This document shows, in pieces, positions 1 through 9,506 of a stretch of 64,000 nucleotides of DNA. The notes under the pieces are model-generated. The model ran no database searches. It had not been told where the DNA came from and saw nothing but the letters and a program-made list of their open reading frames with translations. Position numbers and translations under genes: made by a program. Source of the stretch: Cyclobacteriaceae bacterium (GTDB lineage Bacteria; Bacteroidota; Bacteroidia; Cytophagales; Cyclobacteriaceae); assembly GCA_020436165.1 (NCBI GenBank), contig JAGQYI010000048.1, positions 1-64,000 on the forward strand, written 5' to 3'. Every line of letters starts with the position of its first letter. Position 1 is the first letter of the stretch.

Positions 1-648
1 AATCCATTTAGTGGCTCTGAAAAAATCTACCGCATTGTTGCGGTGCTCTTCCATACCTGTGCCCACAGGAAAGATGTTGGGGTCAAAAATAATATCCTGA
101 GCAGGGAATTTAACCTTGTTTACCAGCAGGTTATACGCTCGATCACAAATCTCAATTCTACGTTCATAGCTGTCGGCCTGACCACTTTCATCAAAGGCCA
201 TTACAATAACGGCTGCACCGTAGCGCTTAATTTTAGTAGCATGTTCAATAAACTCTTGCTCCCCAGCCTTAAGGCTAATGGAGTTTACAACCCCTTTCCC
301 TTGAATACACTTAAGACCAGCTTCAATTATTTCCCATTTTGAAGAATCAATCATGATTGGCACGCGAGCAATATCAGGCTCTGAGGCAATTAGGTTAAGG
401 AAATGCACCATGGCCTGTTTGCCATCTATCATCCCCTCATCCATATTCACATCAATAATCTGAGCTCCGTTTTCTACTTGCTCACGAGCTACGGAAAGTG
501 CCTCTTCAAAGTTCTCTTCCTTTATTAATTTCAGAAATTTTCTAGAACCCGTAACATTAGTTCTCTCACCCACATTCACAAAATTGGATTCGGGTGTAAT
601 TATGAGTGGTTCAAGACCTGATAATATTAGTGGTGTGCTATTGGGCAT
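1..648 (-). CDS. metH: Methionine synthase, folate/cobalamin half (split MetH), partial
   Basis: This is the start of the C-terminal half of cobalamin-dependent methionine synthase. It runs off the left edge, so 216 codons are visible. The ATG at 648-646 opens [17 protein letters not shown], and the pterin-binding domain follows with [10 protein letters not shown] (about residues 26-35), [16 protein letters not shown] and [11 protein letters not shown]. These match the methyltetrahydrofolate-binding barrel of E. coli MetH almost word for word. The B12-binding and reactivation domains must lie outside the window. The homocysteine-binding half is a separate gene 94 bases upstream, so the enzyme is encoded as two polypeptides. 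The break falls in the linker just before SGLEPL, which is a domain boundary, so this is a split gene and not a frameshift. Confidence 0.93.
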   Translation of the reverse strand, partial: MPNSTPLILSGLEPLIITPESNFVNVGERTNVTGSRKFLKLIKEENFEEALSVAREQVENGAQIIDVNMDEGMIDGKQAMVHFLNLIASEPDIARVPIMIDSSKWEIIEAGLKCIQGKGVVNSISLKAGEQEFIEHATKIKRYGAAVIVMAFDESGQADSYERRIEICDRAYNLLVNKVKFPAQDIIFDPNIFPVGTGMEEHRNNAVDFFRATKWI

Positions 649-742
649 GTCTTTTAGTTATTTGTTATTTGGTTATCGGTTATTAGGCTTTAGATAATCC
701 ATACTATTTCAGTTTTAAATGGTACCATTAACTCAATAACAA

Positions 743-1741
743 TTAACCATTAACCACAGGCCCTCTCGGGCTATATTTCCTGGCCAACTCCGAAATAACC
801 TTAATATGATCAGGAGTTGTTCCGCAGCATCCTCCTACTATATTCAACAATCCTTCTTGCAAAAAGTCTTCAATTTGATGGCCCATTTTCTCCGGTGTCT
901 CATCATACTCCCCAAACTCATTAGGTAATCCGGCATTAGGGTGCGCACTTACCATAAAAGGTGCTTTGTTACCAAGTACCTGCAAATAAGGCCGCATTTC
1001 TTTTGCCCCTAAAGCACAATTAAGTCCTACACTCAAAAGAGGCATATGCGAAACGGAAATCATAAAGGCCTCGGTGGTCTGACCTGAGAGTGTTCTACCA
1101 CTGGCATCTGTTATCGTTCCAGATACCATGATAGGAACTTCTTTCCCTATTTCATCAAAAAGTTCCTGAATGCCGAAAAGGGCTGCTTTGGCATTGAGTG
1201 TATCGAATACGGTTTCAACTAATAGTAGATCTACACCACCGTCAATAAGTCCTTTTGTTTGTTCTTTATACGCCTCTTTAAGTTCATCAAAAGTGATTGC
1301 CCTAAATCCGGGATCATTCACATCTGGTGAAATGGACGCTGTTCGGTTGGTTGGTCCAATAGAGCCCGCTACAAACCTAGGTTTATCCGGCTCTTTTTGT
1401 GTGAATTCATCTGCCACTTCGCGAGCCAGCTTTGCCGAATAGTAATTGATATCGTAAACAGCTTCTTCCAAACCATAATCAGCCTGCGCTATTCGGGTTG
1501 CACTAAACGTATTGGTTTCGGCTATGTCAGCTCCAGCTTCAAAATAAGCGGCATGAATGGCTTTCAAAACATCAGGCCTCACAAGGGCAAGCAAATCATT
1601 GTCTCCCTTCAAGGGTTTGTCATGATTCTTAAACCGCTCTCCTCTAAAGTCCTCTTCAGTAAGTTTATACTGCTGGATCATGGTACCCATTGCACCATCC
1701 AGCACCAAAATACGTTCCTTTAAAATCTCCTTAATATCCAC
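743..1741 (-). CDS. metH: Methionine synthase, homocysteine-binding half (split MetH)
   Basis: Homocysteine S-methyltransferase module of cobalamin-dependent methionine synthase, 332 aa. It activates homocysteine on zinc for methylation from methylcobalamin. The early [15 protein letters not shown] motif, DADETNTF-like ADIAETNTF and [15 protein letters not shown] are all conserved. The zinc ligands are visible in [11 protein letters not shown] (about residue 242) and in GGCCGTT near the C-terminus. The protein ends about 17 residues after that motif, where full-length MetH would continue into the folate domain encoded by the next gene. The start is GTG at 1741-1739. No in-frame ATG precedes the conserved sequence, and this GTG is also the end of a hairpin predicted to be controlled by the upstream SAM-I riboswitch. 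Confidence 0.95.
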   Translation of the reverse strand: MDIKEILKERILVLDGAMGTMIQQYKLTEEDFRGERFKNHDKPLKGDNDLLALVRPDVLKAIHAAYFEAGADIAETNTFSATRIAQADYGLEEAVYDINYYSAKLAREVADEFTQKEPDKPRFVAGSIGPTNRTASISPDVNDPGFRAITFDELKEAYKEQTKGLIDGGVDLLLVETVFDTLNAKAALFGIQELFDEIGKEVPIMVSGTITDASGRTLSGQTTEAFMISVSHMPLLSVGLNCALGAKEMRPYLQVLGNKAPFMVSAHPNAGLPNEFGEYDETPEKMGHQIEDFLQEGLLNIVGGCCGTTPDHIKVISELARKYSPRGPVVNG

Positions 1742-1778
1742 TCTTTCACCGTTTTATATTTTACTTAACAAGAAAGAG
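1741..1778 (-). promoter_or_regulatory. Start-codon sequestering hairpin of the SAM-I riboswitch
   Basis: On the minus strand CUCUUUC (1778-1772) can pair with GAAAGAG (1747-1741), whose last base is the G of the metH GTG start. The same segment, UCUUUCUUG (1777-1769), is perfectly complementary over nine bases to CAAGAAAGA (1892-1884) inside the aptamer. The two pairings exclude each other. With SAM bound the aptamer would keep CAAGAAAGA, leaving CUCUUUC free to hide the start. There is no U-tract terminator, so control is probably translational. This is inference from complementarity. Confidence 0.65.
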
Positions 1779-1793
1779 AGGTTTACTCGCTTA

Positions 1794-1897
1794 CTCATCT
1801 TTACCCGACAATACCTCGCCAGGATGGGAATTAGCACCAAGTTTGCCAAGGTTGCTAAGACTTCACAGGGCCCGATCCCTCCGTCTTTCTTGATAAG
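1794..1897 (-). promoter_or_regulatory. SAM-I (S-box) riboswitch aptamer
   Basis: The minus strand reads CUUAUCAAGAAAGACGGAGG, then a GGGAUCGGGCCC block, GAAGUCUUAGCAACC, GGUGCUAAUUCC and finally GAUGAG. This is the S-box consensus in order. P1 forms between CUUAUC (1897-1892) and GAUGAG (1799-1794), six pairs including one G-U. It sits about 50 bases upstream of the methionine synthase GTG start, where SAM would be expected to repress. The motif is read directly; ligand binding is inferred from the family. Confidence 0.95.
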
Positions 1898-2012
1898 TGG
1901 TACAAAGAAATAGAATTAGTAATTCAAAAAAAAGCCTTTTTTATATACCTGTAATATGTTAGTGTTTAAATGCGGTGGTTTTTGTTATATTTAATGCTAC
2001 TAATCAAAAGCC

Positions 2013-3905
2013 ATGGGAGACCATCATGTAAATAAATTTGAAGATGCAAGTGAAAGGCAAGCATTCACCAAATGCTTGCTAAACGATCTCAAAGCCTTAG
2101 ATGTACTCATTCATAAGGAACATTTCGAAGATGATATTCAAAGAATAGGTGCAGAACAGGAAATGGGTTTGGTAGGCAAAGACTGGTATCCGGCAATGGT
2201 TTATGATAAAATTCTTAACGAAGTAGACGATCCCCATTTCACTACTGAATTAGGAAGATTTAATATAGAAGTTAATCTGGACCCTGTGGAGTTTAGCGGG
2301 TCATGCCTTGCTCAGCTTCAGGAACAATTGAATGAATTAGTTGCTAAAGCAAAAGAGGCTGCCGAAAAGCACAACGCGCATATAATTCTAACTGGAATAC
2401 TGCCAACAATAAGTTCTTCTCACCTTCAATTTAAGAATATGACGCCTAATCCACGCTATAAGGCGTTGAATGAAATGATTCGTGGAACAAAGAACAAAGG
2501 GTTTGAGTTAAACATTCAGGGAATAGACGAACTAAAAACATACCATCCCAACATACTTTTTGAGGCAGCCAATACCAGTTTTCAGGTCCATTATCAGCTA
2601 ACGCCTGAAAAATTTGTTTCTTCTTATAATTGGGCACAGGCAATTGCAGGGCCTGTTTTGGCAGTAAGCGCTAATTCACCCTTATTAATGGGCAGAAGGC
2701 TTTGGAAGGAAACCAGAATTGCTCTTTTCCAGCAAAGCATTGACATGCGTAATACCACACATTTAAAACGCGATTTAGAACCACGTGTAACCTTCGGAAA
2801 GCATTGGTTACAAAAATCCGTAGTTGAACTTTACAGGGATACTATAACCAGGTTTAACCCCTTGATTGCACCAAAAGTTACTGAAGATAGCCTGGAAATA
2901 CTCAATCAGAATAAAATACCGAAACTCTCTGCATTATGTCTGCATAGCGGAACGGTATATATGTGGAACAGGGTATGCTATGGGATATCTTCAACCGGAA
3001 AGCCACATTTAAGAATTGAGAACCGCTACATTCCATCAGGGCCCACCACTATGGATGAAATTGCCAATGCGGCCTTTTGGCTTGGGCTTATGGAAGGAAT
3101 GCCTGAAGAATACAGCGATATTAAATCGAAAATGGAGTTTGAAGACTCGCGGTACAATTTCTACAATGCGGCAAGAACCGGCCTGGAAAGCAATTTTCGT
3201 TGGATGGGCAAATCAATACCTGCCAAGGCTTTTGTTTTAAATAACTGCCTTAAATGGGCAAGGAATGGCCTTAAGAAAAGAAAAGTGAACGAGAGCGACA
3301 TCGAGCTTTATCTCGGTATAATAGAAAACAGGGTTAAGAAAAGGAACAACGGGGCATCATGGATATTATCAAATTTCAATGTCATGCTTGAGAATTCAAC
3401 TCCTTATGAGGCAAATATTAATATTATAAGGAGCATGCATAAGCAGGAGAGCACAGGTAAGCCAATACATGAATGGCCTATGCTTGATAGAACACCTGTG
3501 AACCGTCATAAACATTTTCATACGGTAGAACAGATAATGAATACGGATATTCCCACCGTAAAAGAGGATGACATTTTACAACTGGTTATTAATTTTATGG
3601 TCTGGAGAAATGTTCGCTACATTGCCGTTGAAAATACAAAGCATGAGCTTGTAGGGCTCGTTGCTTCCAGAATATTAATTAAGCTTTTAAGCGAGGGATG
3701 GAAAGAAGATTTAGTGGTTAAGGATATTATGGTAAAGGAAATATTGACAGTAAATCCTTCGACTACAACAGCCGATGCAATTAAAATCATGTCGACAAAA
3801 AATATTGGTTGCCTTCCTGTGACCTCAAATAAAAAATTAGTTGGAATGTTGACAGAAAGAGAAATTGTTCAGGCAACAAATACAACGGAAAAATTTTATG
3901 ATTAA
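2013..3905 (+). CDS. GCS2-type carboxylate-amine ligase with C-terminal CBS pair
   Basis: A 630-aa fusion. Residues about 40-490 resemble the glutamate-cysteine ligase type 2 (GCS2) family, which joins an amine to a carboxylate using ATP. The acidic metal-binding motif GAEQEMGL is at residues 46-53, TELGRFNIEVNLDP at 78-91, and a HLRIENRYIPSGPT segment lies further on. Residues about 503-625 are two CBS domains (IMNTDIPTV and DIMVKEILTVNPS mark their starts), which usually bind adenine nucleotides and regulate the attached enzyme. The true substrates are unknown; glutathione synthesis should not be assumed. The next gene, an aspartoacylase-type hydrolase, begins at the base after this stop codon, so the two are probably one operon acting on related amide compounds. 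ATG start. Confidence 0.85.
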   Translation: MGDHHVNKFEDASERQAFTKCLLNDLKALDVLIHKEHFEDDIQRIGAEQEMGLVGKDWYPAMVYDKILNEVDDPHFTTELGRFNIEVNLDPVEFSGSCLAQLQEQLNELVAKAKEAAEKHNAHIILTGILPTISSSHLQFKNMTPNPRYKALNEMIRGTKNKGFELNIQGIDELKTYHPNILFEAANTSFQVHYQLTPEKFVSSYNWAQAIAGPVLAVSANSPLLMGRRLWKETRIALFQQSIDMRNTTHLKRDLEPRVTFGKHWLQKSVVELYRDTITRFNPLIAPKVTEDSLEILNQNKIPKLSALCLHSGTVYMWNRVCYGISSTGKPHLRIENRYIPSGPTTMDEIANAAFWLGLMEGMPEEYSDIKSKMEFEDSRYNFYNAARTGLESNFRWMGKSIPAKAFVLNNCLKWARNGLKKRKVNESDIELYLGIIENRVKKRNNGASWILSNFNVMLENSTPYEANINIIRSMHKQESTGKPIHEWPMLDRTPVNRHKHFHTVEQIMNTDIPTVKEDDILQLVINFMVWRNVRYIAVENTKHELVGLVASRILIKLLSEGWKEDLVVKDIMVKEILTVNPSTTTADAIKIMSTKNIGCLPVTSNKKLVGMLTEREIVQATNTTEKFYD

Positions 3906-4877
3906 ATGGAAGGATTGAAGGAGCAGGTAAGACAGATACTTTTTACAAAATCCAGAATAATTGGAAAGGTTGAAGGCTCCAAGCCGGGACCAGCCATTGT
4001 TTTTTGTGGAGGAATTCATGGAAACGAGCCGGCAGGTGTAATGGCATTAATTAGAGTATTTAATACCATAAAAGAAAAAAATATTGTTGTTTCAGGAAAG
4101 GTTCTTGGTTTTATTGGCAATAGAAATGCCTTACACAAAGACAAGCGATTTATTGACAACGACCTTAATAGGCTTTGGACATTGGATAACATTCATAAGC
4201 TGCATAATGGAGGCTTTAGTAACGAAGAAATGACCGCTGAAAAAACCGAAATGGTTGAGATTGATGAACTGCTAATGTCGTTTATAAAAGGAACAGAAGC
4301 AAAACATCGTTATTTTGTTGATTTGCACACTACCTCATCTACCACAATACCGTTTGCCGCAATTGACCGTATGAAGCAAAGCATTGAATTTGCTATGCAA
4401 CTGCCCATTCCATTCATCATTAATTTGGATGAATTCCTGAAAGGAACATTACTTCACTATTTGGACCACATTAACTTTGGAGCAATGGTTTTTGAGGCAG
4501 GTAAGCATGAAGACCCTGTTTCGGTCAATATACACGAAGCGCTTATTTGGCTTGTTCTTCATATTTCTGGAGCCATTGCCAAAGAAGATGTACCCAACTA
4601 TGAAGGGTACTTAACTCTTCTTGGCGGGATAAATGAACATCCACATCAAATTTTCAACATAATTCATCGCGAACCTACCAATAATGGATCCTTCAAAATG
4701 GCACATACTTTTGTTAATTTCCAACCAATTAAAAAAGGACAACTACTTGCTTATAAGGACCAATATGAAATAGCCTGCCAGCACGATGGCTTCCTCTTTA
4801 TGCCTTTGTATCAAAACCAGGGTGCCGATGGCTATTTCATAGTCCGCAAAGCGGATGAAACTTTGCAAGAATTATAG
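3906..4877 (+). CDS. Succinylglutamate desuccinylase/aspartoacylase family hydrolase
   Basis: A 323-aa zinc-dependent amidohydrolase of the AstE/AspA family. The zinc motif GGIHGNEPAG contains H38 and E41, and the third ligand is H141 in FVDLHTTSS. The substrate-carboxylate motif IDNDLNR (residues 83-89) matches the DxDLNR motif of aspartoacylases, and an FEAGKHED stretch lies where the catalytic Glu is expected. The family removes an acyl group from an N-acyl amino acid. The start codon directly abuts the TAA of the GCS2-CBS gene, giving tight coupling between an amide-forming and a probable amide-cleaving enzyme. The real substrate cannot be read from sequence. No signal peptide is seen, so it is cytoplasmic. 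Confidence 0.85.
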   Translation: MEGLKEQVRQILFTKSRIIGKVEGSKPGPAIVFCGGIHGNEPAGVMALIRVFNTIKEKNIVVSGKVLGFIGNRNALHKDKRFIDNDLNRLWTLDNIHKLHNGGFSNEEMTAEKTEMVEIDELLMSFIKGTEAKHRYFVDLHTTSSTTIPFAAIDRMKQSIEFAMQLPIPFIINLDEFLKGTLLHYLDHINFGAMVFEAGKHEDPVSVNIHEALIWLVLHISGAIAKEDVPNYEGYLTLLGGINEHPHQIFNIIHREPTNNGSFKMAHTFVNFQPIKKGQLLAYKDQYEIACQHDGFLFMPLYQNQGADGYFIVRKADETLQEL

Positions 4878-4885
4878 CATAACTC

Positions 4886-7800
4886 CTATTTAGATATTAG
4901 TACCCTTTTTGAAACTGCTCCAGAATCTGTATTAAGTTTCAAAATATATGTTCCGTTCTTGAGATCGTATTGTTCAAAGGCAAACCTGTACACACCTGGC
5001 TGCTTGCTTCCCAATTTATACGACTTAATTAGTTTTCCGGAAACATCCATAATCGCAACTTCAACACCACTTCCCAGCATTAATTGATAATCAATAGTAA
5101 AATCACCCTTAGAAGGTACAGGGTAAACAGAAAATGAAGCTAATTCTTTAGGTTTCTCAATTCCAAGTGGTTCAGTCTGAATATATAAATTATCAACCGA
5201 CCAGCCCCATCCGGTAGTTTGTGCATTTGAATGAAGCCTGAAACGGAATAAAAGAGTATCTTGTACGGCAAACCTGTCTGTTAAATCAATAGAATGATCA
5301 ACATACAACGAATAGTTTGTTGGTACTGCATTAGATTCAAAATCAGTTAACCAATTAGCATTTGCACTTGCATTATATCCATCGGCAATTGGGGTCCATG
5401 TTAATCCATCTTTTGTAGCTTCGACAACTACATAATCGTTAAAAGCTTCATCTCCAAATACCGCTCCAGACTCCCCTGGTTCTACCAATGCAATATCCTG
5501 ATAATTAAAACTTGAATTAGTTGAAGAAACAATAATTGGTTGTGTTAATATGCTTGTGTAATCCCCATTAACTGAATAATTATGGGTTGATTGCAGGGAT
5601 TTATTACTGGTATTTAAGAAATTGACTATTTCCAGTCCATCAACAGCAAAATTATTGGGTATGCTAAAGAAGTTTGAGTACTGTTCAGTATAGTTAAACA
5701 AAGCAAGATGCACTGCTGTTACAGTATTCGACTGAATAGGAGCACCATTAGAATAGCTGATAAGTTTAATTTGCCGGCTTCCCGGGCTCAAATCATATAA
5801 TGTAAATACATAATCACCTGGAATTATTGAATAAAAGGTATTAGATAGATTATCATCAACCCAAACTTCAGTAGAATCAAACGTTTCTGTAGAGTTAACT
5901 TTCAATTTGAACTCTTCTTGTGGCGATGTACCATAAGCAATTATTGTTGGGCTTATTTTTGTTGAAGCTTGACTTTCATTTAAGGTGGCTGTCCAAATTC
6001 CTCTACCGTGTGTAGCAACCACAACTTGGTTTTCTTTGCCCTTCATTTCCCAAATGGCCACTTTGGGCATGTCGGTTTCAAGCAAATGCCAGCTAACCCC
6101 ATTGTCAACGGACTCCACAATACCAATATCGGTTCCGGCCCATAAAATATTGGGATCATCCGGTCGAACATATAAACAATAAACAGCTACATCCGGGAAT
6201 CCATTGTCACTTTCATTATTACCTTCAAAGCCGGAAATATCTTCCCATGTTTGGCCGAGATCCTCCGTTCTCAAAATCTTCGGGTTTCTAGCATACGAAA
6301 ACAAAACATAAGCTGTATTAGGTTCAGTAGGATGCGTTGCCAGCCGTGTTATAGTGCCCATTGAAGCATAATTATTGGTTGCTGTAAACGAAGCACCCTG
6401 ATTTGTTGAAACAAATATTTTTCTAGGTGCACTTGGATTATTGGACATGCCGCTCCCAGCCCAAACAACATTTGCATTGGCTCTTGATACATCTACATCC
6501 AAAAATGTATAGGAAGAAGTTTGCCAGTTTTCAGTTATTGGGCTCAGATTCCAGGAACCTCCAAAATTATCAGACTTTAAAACGCCTGCAGATGAGACTG
6601 CATAAATTATATCAGGTAAGTCTGAAGAATTGGCAAGTTTGGATATGAACGGTCCCGATCCAGATAATCCATTCGTGGCATCTGAAAACGATACTCCTCC
6701 ATTTGTCGATCGTTTAAAATTATTATTGTATATACTACCAATTACTTTATTAGGATCCTGACTATGCCACAATACTTCAAATCCGTCTCCACCAATCTTA
6801 AAGCTATAGTTAGAAGAAGCTGTAGCGCCTGAAGGAGATATCCAGGTACCATTATCCTGCATTCCGCCAATATAGACATCCTCTCCTGGCTTTTTATCTG
6901 CTCCATAGAATTGACCTGTATTATAGGTATTACCCACCATCGTCCAATCTCCTTCACTTACACCGGGATTGGCAGAAGCCTTTGAAATAAAAGGGCCACC
7001 ATCATTAGAAAGCAAGATTTTAAAGGTTTTATTAACATCATCAATTTTAATTGCGACCATACTGTGTTGGTCAGGATGTACATCTGAACCGAATTGAGAA
7101 AAGGAGTTTGTTCCATCAAAATTATTGTATGGATCTGATGAAATATCCGTTGTAGCATTTTTGACAGTTACCGTGGTATACAAAATCCCTAAAGTTGAAG
7201 CTGGCAAATTATTCCCATCCCAAACTACTCCTGCTTGAGATACCGGCCAGAAAAAATACATTTCTTTAAAAACATGTCCTCCATCGACCGCTATGTTCGG
7301 ATCGGGATTGTTGGCATCATATTCAACATTGTTAATGTACACATATTCCCTACTATGATTTGCTTCATCTCCGGCATCAGTATACATTTCCTTCAAATTA
7401 AATACTCCATCTTTTTGTTGATCTCTAAAAGACACCATCAATTGCTTGTTATTATCTGTATCCCAAACTTCAAAAGGAACAGTAACATAGTCCTGGTAAG
7501 AATAATCACTATCATCCACACCAGAGCCCTGCCCGTCAGGTACAGTAAATCGATGCGCTTTCTGTGATTTACCAGGTCCGAAACGAATCTCAACACTTGT
7601 TTCATCGGCATCTGCTCCTACTTCAAGTGCACCATTGAATTCTGAAGCACCAAAATTTACAAACGTCATAAAAGCATCTGTCCCATTTTCCTGAACATTA
7701 AAATTTGTAATAGTTTCTGAACCTCCAGAGCCCATAGTTACTTGGATTAGAGAAACTCCACCCATGTATACAATATCTGAATTATAAGGAGAGCACAAAA

Positions 7801-8929
7801 TGGTGTTATCGTACCAACCCTGTCCTCCCAAATAATCAGCAGGACTACTATCAAACGACACATCAACCAGTGACCATGTTAATCCTGCATCTTCTGATAC
7901 GTACAAATCAGAACCTGAACCTGTTGCAAATCCTTCAGCAGAGGCGAATACCCGATTGGTATTAACCGGAGAAACGGCAATTTCAAGCCTGCCATCGGGA
8001 CTCATTCCAGTGTTAGATAATTGCCAACTATCTCCTGCATTAGTTGATTTAAGCACTCCAACTCCATTGGATGCTGCATACTGTATATTGAAATTTCCTG
8101 GGGTTGCTATTATTTGTTGAACCCCTCTACTCGTTGTATTAAGTAAATAAGTATTTGTCCAGGATACTCCCCCATCAATTGATTTGTAAATTCCTGATTC
8201 ATAATCGGCTAGATTACTCGTACATATTAAAACAATATTTTCATTAGAGGGGTCAACAATTACTCTATTTATATTTTGAAAATCAAAATCATTAGCAGTT
8301 GAAGCGACCTGGCTCCATGTTTCTCCACCATCAACAGATTTAAAAAGACCGTTCCCGCTTATTAAGTCTGCACCGCCCAAACCACCTTCACCAGAACCTG
8401 CATACAAAACATTGGGGTTTGACTCTGCTAATGCAATAGATGAAAAAGCAATATTTGGTAAATCTTTGGTTTTCTCAGTCCATGTTGTTCCACCATTAGT
8501 AGTCTTCCAGATTCCACCACCAACGGACCCTGCTATCCATGTATTATGATTTGGGTCTCCTGGCAGTACAACCAATGCCCTGGTTCTACCAGGAACATTA
8601 GCAGGTCCTCTTTCAGTCCAGGTAATTTCGTTTGTTTCACCAAGTCTGGCTCTGGAGTAATAAACCGACTGTTCTTCTTTAGCCTTTTCTAACTCCTTAA
8701 TTACATAATTATTATAATATCCAGGAGATGTAGCACCTTCTTTAGTTCTGATCCCTTGTTCAAATAAGGCAAATTCATTGGGTTTATCAAGCTTTTCCCC
8801 TTCCTCATAAGCCAATTCATGATCAATTTCCCCTTCGCTATTTTTAGTTGATTTAAATCCGTTTATTATTATGAATAGGCCGCAAGCTACAGCCAAAACA
8901 AGCAGTACAAATGGTAAAAGTCTTCTCAT
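4886..8929 (-). CDS. Large secreted BNR-repeat protein with type IX sorting tail
   Basis: A 1347-aa exported protein. An N-terminal hydrophobic segment (residues 5-23) acts as signal. Much of the chain is beta-propeller built from sortilin/BNR-type repeats with Asp-box motifs such as SVDGGETWS, SIDGGVSWT, SEDAGLTWS, STNGGVSFS, TEDLGQTWE and SVDNGVSWH, split by an insert around residues 400-580. The last 85 residues (SFSVYPVPSKGDFTIDY through KRVLISK) form a type A type IX secretion C-terminal domain, so the protein should be exported by T9SS and anchored or released at the surface. No catalytic residues are recognised. It stands alone on the minus strand, with 8 bases separating its end from the convergent hydrolase gene. 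A TATCTTTA box at 8950-8943 may be its promoter. Confidence 0.88.
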   Translation of the reverse strand: MRRLLPFVLLVLAVACGLFIIINGFKSTKNSEGEIDHELAYEEGEKLDKPNEFALFEQGIRTKEGATSPGYYNNYVIKELEKAKEEQSVYYSRARLGETNEITWTERGPANVPGRTRALVVLPGDPNHNTWIAGSVGGGIWKTTNGGTTWTEKTKDLPNIAFSSIALAESNPNVLYAGSGEGGLGGADLISGNGLFKSVDGGETWSQVASTANDFDFQNINRVIVDPSNENIVLICTSNLADYESGIYKSIDGGVSWTNTYLLNTTSRGVQQIIATPGNFNIQYAASNGVGVLKSTNAGDSWQLSNTGMSPDGRLEIAVSPVNTNRVFASAEGFATGSGSDLYVSEDAGLTWSLVDVSFDSSPADYLGGQGWYDNTILCSPYNSDIVYMGGVSLIQVTMGSGGSETITNFNVQENGTDAFMTFVNFGASEFNGALEVGADADETSVEIRFGPGKSQKAHRFTVPDGQGSGVDDSDYSYQDYVTVPFEVWDTDNNKQLMVSFRDQQKDGVFNLKEMYTDAGDEANHSREYVYINNVEYDANNPDPNIAVDGGHVFKEMYFFWPVSQAGVVWDGNNLPASTLGILYTTVTVKNATTDISSDPYNNFDGTNSFSQFGSDVHPDQHSMVAIKIDDVNKTFKILLSNDGGPFISKASANPGVSEGDWTMVGNTYNTGQFYGADKKPGEDVYIGGMQDNGTWISPSGATASSNYSFKIGGDGFEVLWHSQDPNKVIGSIYNNNFKRSTNGGVSFSDATNGLSGSGPFISKLANSSDLPDIIYAVSSAGVLKSDNFGGSWNLSPITENWQTSSYTFLDVDVSRANANVVWAGSGMSNNPSAPRKIFVSTNQGASFTATNNYASMGTITRLATHPTEPNTAYVLFSYARNPKILRTEDLGQTWEDISGFEGNNESDNGFPDVAVYCLYVRPDDPNILWAGTDIGIVESVDNGVSWHLLETDMPKVAIWEMKGKENQVVVATHGRGIWTATLNESQASTKISPTIIAYGTSPQEEFKLKVNSTETFDSTEVWVDDNLSNTFYSIIPGDYVFTLYDLSPGSRQIKLISYSNGAPIQSNTVTAVHLALFNYTEQYSNFFSIPNNFAVDGLEIVNFLNTSNKSLQSTHNYSVNGDYTSILTQPIIVSSTNSSFNYQDIALVEPGESGAVFGDEAFNDYVVVEATKDGLTWTPIADGYNASANANWLTDFESNAVPTNYSLYVDHSIDLTDRFAVQDTLLFRFRLHSNAQTTGWGWSVDNLYIQTEPLGIEKPKELASFSVYPVPSKGDFTIDYQLMLGSGVEVAIMDVSGKLIKSYKLGSKQPGVYRFAFEQYDLKNGTYILKLNTDSGAVSKRVLISK

Positions 8930-9098
8930 AAAATTATTGATTTAAAGATAGTTTTAGTTTTAAAAAACGTTTCCTGGTAATTAAAGTTCCCCTTTAAGTT
9001 TTCACAAATGTTTATAGTTGCTTTATTGCAATTACTACGCAGTGTCTCCTTATAATTGCTGTCTCAAATAATTAGGTAACCTTAATTGAACAAAACCA

Positions 9099-9506
9099 AT
9101 GAAAGTTTCCGTTTTCAGGAAAGAGCATTTTAACGCTGCACACCGTCTTTTTAATCCTCATTGGGAATTCGAAAAGAACCAACAGGTTTTCGGTAAGTGC
9201 AATAATAAATATTATCATGGTCATAATTATGAATTAATTGTTCAACTTACAGGCACTCCTGATCCTAGTACCGGTTTTGTGTATGACCTTAAGAAGTTAA
9301 GCGATTTAATAAAAGAACACATACTTGAAAAATTTGATCATAAAAATCTGAATGAAGAATTGGTAGAATTCTCTTCGATTATTCCTACTGCCGAAAATAT
9401 AGCAATTGTTATTTACGATATTATACGTCCACTAATAGATTCCGATCTGGACCTGAAAATAAGACTCTATGAAACCCCAAGAAATTATGTCGAATACCCA
9501 GCCTGA
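9099..9506 (+). CDS. 6-pyruvoyltetrahydropterin synthase/QueD family protein
   Basis: A 135-aa T-fold enzyme acting on dihydroneopterin triphosphate, the product of the next gene. Zinc ligands are H15, H40 and H42 (YYHGHNY), and Cys34 lies in FGKCNN. The Cys sits six residues before the HGH motif, the spacing of animal pyruvoyltetrahydropterin synthase (GKCNN...HGH), whereas bacterial QueD usually has Cys much closer. That favours a tetrahydropterin role over queuosine, but sequence alone cannot settle it. The C-terminal YETPRN holds the conserved Glu. The end of the gene overlaps folE by 20 bases, so the two are co-translated. Confidence 0.88.
   Translation: MKVSVFRKEHFNAAHRLFNPHWEFEKNQQVFGKCNNKYYHGHNYELIVQLTGTPDPSTGFVYDLKKLSDLIKEHILEKFDHKNLNEELVEFSSIIPTAENIAIVIYDIIRPLIDSDLDLKIRLYETPRNYVEYPA

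Noticed and set aside
43-342. Open frame on the plus strand at the left edge
   Set aside because: It lies opposite the clearly conserved MetH folate domain and shows no family features; it is a shadow frame.
743-1741. Split metH as a frameshift pseudogene
   Set aside because: Each half has its own start and stop, the break is at a domain boundary and a 94-base gap separates them.
1397-1913. Two plus-strand open frames across the metH start and its leader
   Set aside because: They cross the metH coding sequence and the riboswitch, and have no recognisable features.
7235-7567. 110-codon plus-strand frame inside the BNR protein gene
   Set aside because: It runs antisense to the conserved repeat-bearing gene, with Ile/Phe-rich sequence typical of a shadow frame.
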